The notes under the pieces are model-generated. The model was given only the letters and a program-made list of their open reading frames with translations, was not told where the DNA came from and did not search any database. A stretch of DNA of 64,000 nt from Yersinia bercovieri ATCC 43970 (GTDB lineage: Bacteria; Pseudomonadota; Gammaproteobacteria; Enterobacterales; Enterobacteriaceae): assembly GCF_013282745.1 (NCBI RefSeq), contig NZ_CP054044.1:2480001-2544000 (forward strand). Direction: 5' to 3'. The translations under genes were made by a program, and so were the position numbers. The first letter of the stretch is position 1. Each line of letters starts with the position of its first letter. Of the stretch, positions 60,004 through 64,000 are shown piece by piece.

Positions 60004-60597
60004 TAATTGTCCGCTTATGGTGGTAACATTAATTCATTATTGTATGATCATTGTCGCAAAAAATGCGATGTACTGTATTTCTGCAACTATTTCCATGATT
60101 TGAATGAAAAAATTCGCATCTAATGCGATTTTTCAACCAATAGGGTTAGTTAACACCTCGTGAGGTTATTTAGGCCATAAAGTTTCAATAACGCAATTTT
60201 GCAATAAAATAACCACCCTGACGAGGATTTCTCATATTTAGGCTTATTAAGCACGATTAAGTTAGCAACACTCTATTAATCTAGAGTGTTCTACGGGTTT
60301 GATCAAGAGGAGGGTCGCTACATTACTTTTGTTCTATTGTGTTATTTATCGTGTTGAGAGTGCTAACGACCTATTCTGCTACCAGAGTACCAAATCCCAG
60401 CCCACGTTCACCAGTCAGGTATCAGTAAGGAAAGTTTAATTTACTGTAACTAATGATGCAGATACCGCCTGTTTTTCTATCAGTAGAGGGCCAATTCCGT
60501 CGGCTGGCCTATGCTATTTGGATCATGGGGTTAACAGTTGTTACTTTTGATACTGATAAGCCAGCGATGTTTTCTTGAATTCACCGATGATATGTGA
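60004..60597. other. Long gene-free region before the zinc operon
   Basis: About 590 bases with no protein frame of note. Structures seen: TCGCAT/ATGCGA hairpin with T runs in both directions (60114-60133), and AACACTCT/AGAGTGTT hairpin near 60270-60290. A regulatory RNA could hide here, but I cannot show it. Confidence 0.4.
60114..60133. terminator. Small bidirectional hairpin with T runs
   Basis: TCGCAT-CTA-ATGCGA followed by five T on the forward strand, and by ATTTTTT on the reverse strand. No known gene ends here. Confidence 0.4.
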
Positions 60598-60612
60598 TGT
60601 TATAATATAACA
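60598..60612 (+). promoter_or_regulatory. Zur-type operator of the metal ABC transporter operon
   Basis: TGTTATAATATAACA is a perfect palindrome around a central base. It matches the core of the enterobacterial Zur box (GAAATGTTATANTATAACATTTC) and differs only in the central base from the site at 63859-63873. It contains TATAAT, so a bound repressor would cover the -10 region. Confidence 0.8.
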
Positions 60613-60636
60613 TAAAATAATCTGTCTTTCTCTGAT

Positions 60637-60783
60637 ATGAATAAACACTCTTTCCTTGCCCGGCTGAATCCTTTTCCCGCTTGGTCACTGTTCTCACTCT
60701 CCTCATTACAGCGCATCGGCGCCGTCGTCTTACTCTGCCTATTGTTGTGGTGCGCGATTTATTGGGCGAATGTACTGCCATGA
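60637..60783 (+). CDS. 48-aa single-span membrane protein, first gene of the zinc operon
   Basis: A short frame from ATG 60637 to TGA 60781-60783 encodes a 48-residue protein with a polar N-terminus (MNKHSFLARLNPFPAW) and one hydrophobic helix (about 27-45, IGAVVLLCLLLWCAIYWAN). Its TGA overlaps the ATG of the ATPase gene (ATGA), the classical coupling arrangement repeated between the next two genes. The start is only 24 bases after the Zur box, so it is the first frame of the messenger. SD is poor. I do not recognise the family. It may be a small accessory subunit of the transporter; a mere leader peptide is the alternative. Confidence 0.65.
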   Translation: MNKHSFLARLNPFPAWSLFSLSSLQRIGAVVLLCLLLWCAIYWANVLP

Positions 60784-61517
60784 TAAATTTGAGAAAAATT
60801 GAAATCGGATATGACCGAAATCCACTGACACCGCCCATTGACGGCTGTTTTTCCGCCGGCTCCCTCACTGCCATTATTGGCGCAAATGGGGCAGGAAAAT
60901 CCACGTTGCTTAAAACACTGGCGGGTTTGCAGCCGGTTGTTACTGGGCAATTAACCTTCGTCGGTGGGCGAGCGCCGCAAATGGCCTATCTTCCCCAACA
61001 AGCCGAGTTAGATAAACAGTTTCCGATCGCGGTTCAGGATGTGGTCGCGATGGGATGCTGGCCGCAAAGTGGGTTACTTGGTGGGATGAATAATCAATCA
61101 CGCCAACGAATAAAACAGGCACTTAATATGGTTGGTATGCAGGGTATGGCGCGCCAGCCGGTGGGGGCGCTTTCCGGTGGTCAGTTACAAAGAGTATTGT
61201 TTGCTCGCCTTTGGGTGCAGCAAGCACCGCTGATTTTGCTTGATGAGCCTTTTACCGGCATCGACAACCAAACAGTGCAGTTGCTCCTCGATGTTCTCCA
61301 TCAGTTACATCATCAGGGCCGAACCATTATTGCGGTTTTGCACGATATGTCGATGGTGGCTGAGCACTTCCCCGATGCATTGTGGTTAACCTCCCAAGGG
61401 TATTGCTGGCAGCATTCGGAGCAGGTTTTAGCCGAATTGCATCGCTCACACAGTGCTTCTTGCGCACTCTCCTGCGCGCCGCAACAGCCCGAACTGCTGA
61501 GGATGATCAACCTATGA
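60780..61517 (+). CDS. Metal (probably zinc) ABC transporter ATPase
   Basis: The 245-aa ATPase of the metal-uptake class has Walker A GANGAGKST (34-42), Q-loop YLPQQAE, signature LSGGQ (131-135), Walker B LILLDEP (151-157) and switch histidine H188. Start ATG 60780 overlaps the preceding micro-ORF by four bases; the longer frame from 60681 runs through that micro-ORF out of phase. The stop overlaps the permease start (ATGA). The Zur box upstream points to zinc; it is distinct from the znuABC locus, not seen here. The last 40 residues are histidine- and cysteine-containing and poorly conserved. Confidence 0.92.
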   Translation: MINLRKIEIGYDRNPLTPPIDGCFSAGSLTAIIGANGAGKSTLLKTLAGLQPVVTGQLTFVGGRAPQMAYLPQQAELDKQFPIAVQDVVAMGCWPQSGLLGGMNNQSRQRIKQALNMVGMQGMARQPVGALSGGQLQRVLFARLWVQQAPLILLDEPFTGIDNQTVQLLLDVLHQLHHQGRTIIAVLHDMSMVAEHFPDALWLTSQGYCWQHSEQVLAELHRSHSASCALSCAPQQPELLRMINL

Positions 61518-62371
61518 CCTTGATCCATTTACTGATTGATCCTTTTGTCGATTTTGGCTTTATGCGGCGTGCACTGGTGGCTTGTCTGGCGCTCTCGCTC
61601 AGTTCAGCCCCTTTAGGCGTTTTTTTATTATTACGGCGAATGAGTTTAGTGGGTGATGCACTGTCTCACGCGGTATTGCCGGGGGCGGCGATAGGCTATT
61701 TGATTTCGGGGATGTCACTGGTTGCGATGGGGGTGGGGGGTTTTATTGCCGGATTGGCCGTTGCTGTGATGTCGGGCTGGGTCAGCCGTCGAACACTGTT
61801 AAAAGAGGATGCCAGTTTTGCCGGTTTCTATCTAGGTTCGCTGGCGCTAGGGGTGACATTAGTCTCACTACGAGGTTCTAGTATGGACCTGCTCCATGTG
61901 TTATTCGGCTCTATTTTGGCAGTTGATACCAACGCCATGACCATGGTGGGTGTTATCACCACATGCTCGATGTTGGCGTTAGCGGCTATTTACCGCGCAC
62001 TAGTGGTTGAGTCTTTCGATCCTCTCTTTCTGCGGGTCAGCATGGGCCGCTGGTTGATGGTGGTTCACGCGCTATTTTTGTCGTTAGTGGTGCTCAATCT
62101 GGTGGCGGGTTTTCAGATCCTCGGCACACTGATGTCGGTCGGACTGATGATGTTACCAGCCGCCAGTGCCCGTTTTTGGGCCAAAAACTTACCCCATACC
62201 CTGGGTATCGCCATGGTGATCGGCATGGTTGCCAGCCTCGTTGGCTTGCTGTGGTCCTATTACGCCTCGTTACCTGCCGGCCCGGCAATTGTACTTAGCG
62301 CCAGCCTGATTTTCTTTTTATCTATCTTATTTGGAACGCGCGGTGGGGTTTTGGTTACCGTGCGCCGTTAA
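61514..62371 (+). CDS. Metal ABC transporter permease (ABC-3 family)
   Basis: The 285-aa permease has about eight to nine membrane helices. The family blocks VFLLLRRMSLVGDALSHAVLPGAAIGYL, LLHVLFGSILAVDTN and FQILGTLMSVGLMMLPAASARFW are typical of ZnuB/MntB-type permeases. Start ATG 61514 (MTLIHLLIDPFVDFGFMRRAL) overlaps the ATPase stop by four bases. The binding protein follows 28 bases after the stop behind AAGGAGAG. Confidence 0.93.
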   Translation: MTLIHLLIDPFVDFGFMRRALVACLALSLSSAPLGVFLLLRRMSLVGDALSHAVLPGAAIGYLISGMSLVAMGVGGFIAGLAVAVMSGWVSRRTLLKEDASFAGFYLGSLALGVTLVSLRGSSMDLLHVLFGSILAVDTNAMTMVGVITTCSMLALAAIYRALVVESFDPLFLRVSMGRWLMVVHALFLSLVVLNLVAGFQILGTLMSVGLMMLPAASARFWAKNLPHTLGIAMVIGMVASLVGLLWSYYASLPAGPAIVLSASLIFFLSILFGTRGGVLVTVRR

Positions 62372-62399
62372 GCAGTAACTGTTAATAAAGGAGAGTTAT

Positions 62400-63278
62400 A
62401 TGAAGCGTTTATCGATTAGTTTGGCGGTGGCTGCCCTACTGTCAAGCCCATTAGCAATGGCAAAAACTATTGAAGCTGTTGCCAGTTTTTCTATTTTAGG
62501 TGACATCGTTCAGCAGGTGGGCGGTGAGCATGTCAATGTGATTACCTTAGTTGGGCCGAATGGTGATCCCCATGGTTTCGAACCCACGCCGAAAAATAGC
62601 AAACAGTTGTCCAAGGCGGATGTGGTGTTTGTCAGTGGATTAGGGCTGGAAGGGTGGTTGGAGCGGCTAATTAGCGCCTCTGGTTATAAAGGGCAGGTGG
62701 TCATTGCCTCTACCGGAGTTGATAGCCGTAAAATGGATGACGAGGGTAAGAGGGTGACTGATCCCCATGCATGGAACAGTATGGCGAATGGCATTAAATA
62801 TGCTAATAACGTAATGAATGCATTGATTGTCGCAGACCCGGAAGATGCAGATTATTTCCGCAAGCGCGGCGGGGAGTATATCCAGCAATTGGAAAAACTG
62901 GATGCCGATGCAAAAGCGCAGTTTGCCGCGATCCCCGCAAACCAGCGCAAAGTCCTGACCAGTCATGATGCTTTCGGCTATTTTAGCCAGGAGTATGGGG
63001 TTAACTTCTTGTCGCCAGTGGGTTTTTCAACCGAGTCTGAAGCCAGTGCCAGCGGTGTGGCGGCGTTGATTAATCAAATCAAGCAAGAGAAAATAAAAAC
63101 CTATTTTATTGAGAATCAGACGGACCCGCGTTTGGTCAAACAGATTGCCGCAGCCAGTGGTGCTAAAGCGGGGGGAGAGCTCTACCCTGAAGCATTGTCT
63201 CCCGCTGACGGCCCGGCCGCGACCTATGCTGAAGCTTTCAAACACAATGTTGATACCCTGGTGGGCAGTATGAAATAG
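62400..63278 (+). CDS. Periplasmic metal-binding protein of the ABC transporter
   Basis: The 292-aa cluster A-I solute-binding protein has a signal peptide (residues 1-21, ending LAMAK). Metal ligands expected by family are H58 (GDPHGFEP), H123 (DPHAW), H189 (SHDAFGYF) and an acidic residue near 264 (LYPEALS). It lacks the long histidine-rich loop of ZnuA, which is also true of manganese-binding relatives, so sequence alone does not fix the metal. The Zur operator argues for zinc. It is the last gene of the four-gene operon. Confidence 0.93.
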   Translation: MKRLSISLAVAALLSSPLAMAKTIEAVASFSILGDIVQQVGGEHVNVITLVGPNGDPHGFEPTPKNSKQLSKADVVFVSGLGLEGWLERLISASGYKGQVVIASTGVDSRKMDDEGKRVTDPHAWNSMANGIKYANNVMNALIVADPEDADYFRKRGGEYIQQLEKLDADAKAQFAAIPANQRKVLTSHDAFGYFSQEYGVNFLSPVGFSTESEASASGVAALINQIKQEKIKTYFIENQTDPRLVKQIAAASGAKAGGELYPEALSPADGPAATYAEAFKHNVDTLVGSMK

Positions 63279-63292
63279 GTGCCGTAAAAAGC

Positions 63293-63324
63293 GCTCAACC
63301 TCCGATTGTTAGCGGGGGTTGAGC
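63293..63324 (+). terminator. Hairpin after the metal-binding protein gene
   Basis: GCTCAACCTCCG / CGGGGGTTGAGC, 14 bases after the stop; no T run. Confidence 0.5.
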
Positions 63325-63354
63325 CAGTAATCCCTTTATGACAGGTTGATCGTC

Positions 63355-63396
63355 AGCAAAAAAAAAAGCCCCGTTGGGCAGCAACAGGGCTTTTAC
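63355..63396. terminator. Bidirectional terminator between the zinc operon and rpmJ2
   Basis: AAAAGCCC...GGGCTTTT stem with loop region around GTTGGGCAGCAAC. The reverse strand ends in a run of eleven T, the forward strand in four. Confidence 0.8.
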
Positions 63397-63421
63397 TACA
63401 GGTGACGCCGAACTCTCATCC

Positions 63422-63565
63422 TTAGCGCTTCTTATGGGTTCCACCTTGAACCGCTTTAAAACGCGGATTACTTTTACAAATCACATATACCCGACCACGG
63501 CGCCGGACGATTTTGCAATCCGGATGACGATTTTTCGCTGAACGTAATGAACTCAATACTTGCAT
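63422..63565 (-). CDS. rpmJ2: 50S ribosomal protein L36, type B (zinc-free)
   Basis: A 47-aa frame on the reverse strand ([47 protein letters not shown] in short segments: starts [10 protein letters not shown], ends GGTHKKR). It has only two cysteines where zinc-binding L36 has three plus a histidine, so it is the YkgO-type paralogue. Under zinc starvation such copies replace the zinc-containing L36. It lies 15 bases after rpmE2 and shares its Zur-controlled promoter. Confidence 0.94.
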
Positions 63566-63580
63566 GATTAACTCTCAGAA

Positions 63581-63841
63581 TTAGCTGGCTTTTTTGGTCA
63601 AGAAACTGCCAAAGCGCTGTTGGAAACGGGCGGTGCTCCCCTCTTTGGAGAACTCTTTTTGTTTACCGGTGTAGTACGGATGTGAAGCTGAAGAGATATC
63701 CAACGTGACATAAGGGTAGGTCTGACCATCACGTTCAATTGTGCGTGCGGTGGCAATGGTTGAACCTACAGTAAAATAGGTATCTGCACTGGTATCGTGG
63801 AAAACCACGGTCCGATAGTTGGGATGAATGGCAGGTTTCAT
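63581..63841 (-). CDS. rpmE2: 50S ribosomal protein L31, type B (zinc-free)
   Basis: The 86-aa paralogue (YkgM type) contains no cysteine at all, unlike zinc-ribbon L31. Family blocks are [44 protein letters not shown] and a terminal [11 protein letters not shown]. When zinc is scarce it displaces L31 from ribosomes, freeing zinc. It is the first gene of rpmE2-rpmJ2. The Zur box ends 17 bases before the start codon. Confidence 0.96.
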   Translation of the reverse strand: MKPAIHPNYRTVVFHDTSADTYFTVGSTIATARTIERDGQTYPYVTLDISSASHPYYTGKQKEFSKEGSTARFQQRFGSFLTKKAS

Positions 63842-63858
63842 AGAAGCTCCAATTGTTA

Positions 63859-63873
63859 TGTTATACTATAACA
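63859..63873 (-). promoter_or_regulatory. Zur-type operator of rpmE2-rpmJ2
   Basis: TGTTATACTATAACA, a perfect palindrome around one base, identical to the operator at 60598-60612 except at the centre. It is placed immediately before rpmE2, whose homologues are Zur-repressed. Confidence 0.85.
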
Positions 63874-64000
63874 ATAATTATGCGCTTTTCATTTTCCTGT
63901 TTCAAGATCCGAATGAAAAAAACCTGCCAATCGCTATTTTAAGCAATCTCTGTTTTTCCATTTTTAATGTTTTTGCATGGCCAGAATATATTCCATTATT
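63874..64000. other. Window end without a recognised gene
   Basis: AT-rich sequence beyond the Zur box; no gene or clear signal seen. Confidence 0.4.

Noticed and set aside
60581..60904. 107-codon reverse-strand frame over the start of the zinc operon
   Set aside because: It is antisense to the micro-ORF and ATPase and has no recognisable features.

Overview
The window is a stretch of enterobacterial chromosome, almost certainly from Yersinia. The gene order tracks the E. coli 9-10 minute region (queA-tgt-yajC-secDF, nrdR-ribDE-nusB-thiL-pgpA, xseB-ispA-dxs, thiI, yajL-panE, yajQ, yajR, cyoABCDE, ampG, yajG, bolA, tig-clpP-clpX-lon-hupB-ppiD, ybaV, fadM, queC, ybaE, cof, decR, mdlAB, glnK-amtB, tesB, ybaY, ybaZ, ffs, hha-tomB). 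The Hha/TomB pair has the sequence I recall for the Yersinia proteins YmoA/YmoB. No tRNA, rRNA, CRISPR array, prophage or insertion sequence was seen.

Layout. 1-3.0 kb: 5' part of ggt, a hok/mok/sok type I toxin-antitoxin locus, an OxyR-type peroxiredoxin gene and acpH. 3.1-8.8 kb: queuosine genes and the YajC-SecD-SecF translocase accessory operon, with an ERIC relic between tgt and yajC. 9.2-11.6 kb: a visibly AT-rich 797-codon gene of unknown function, the most foreign-looking part of the window. 11.7-24.6 kb: cofactor and isoprenoid housekeeping genes. 24.8-29.6 kb: cytochrome bo oxidase operon, in which cyoE is frameshifted as given. 30-33 kb: a Tsx-family porin, ampG and yajG. 33.5-44.7 kb: BolA, trigger factor and the ClpXP/Lon quality-control block with two sigma-32 promoters, HU-beta, PpiD, ybaV and fadM. 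44.8-50.1 kb: queC, a frameshifted ybaE, cof, and a divergent cysteine desulfhydrase-like gene/decR pair. 50.2-58.4 kb: mdlAB, nitrogen-regulated glnK-amtB, tesB, ybaY, an alkyltransferase-like gene and 4.5S RNA. 58.9-60.0 kb: ymoBA and a small unknown gene. 60.6-63.9 kb: a zinc-starvation cluster. It has two near-identical 15-bp Zur-type palindromes, one before an ABC metal transporter operon that starts with an unlisted 48-codon membrane micro-ORF, the other before the zinc-free ribosomal protein paralogues L31B/L36B.

The most notable signals are these. (1) The unknown 797-aa gene carries a run of nine C; adding or removing one C gives an early stop, as expected of a phase-variable switch. 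(2) The 48-aa membrane protein overlaps the metal-transport ATPase gene by ATGA behind a Zur box. (3) cyoE and ybaE each lack one G in a G run. These could be genuine mutations or homopolymer sequencing errors. (4) Two clear and two tentative internally deleted ERIC palindromes lie between genes. (5) A four-unit 18-bp tandem array runs into the ybaE stop codon.
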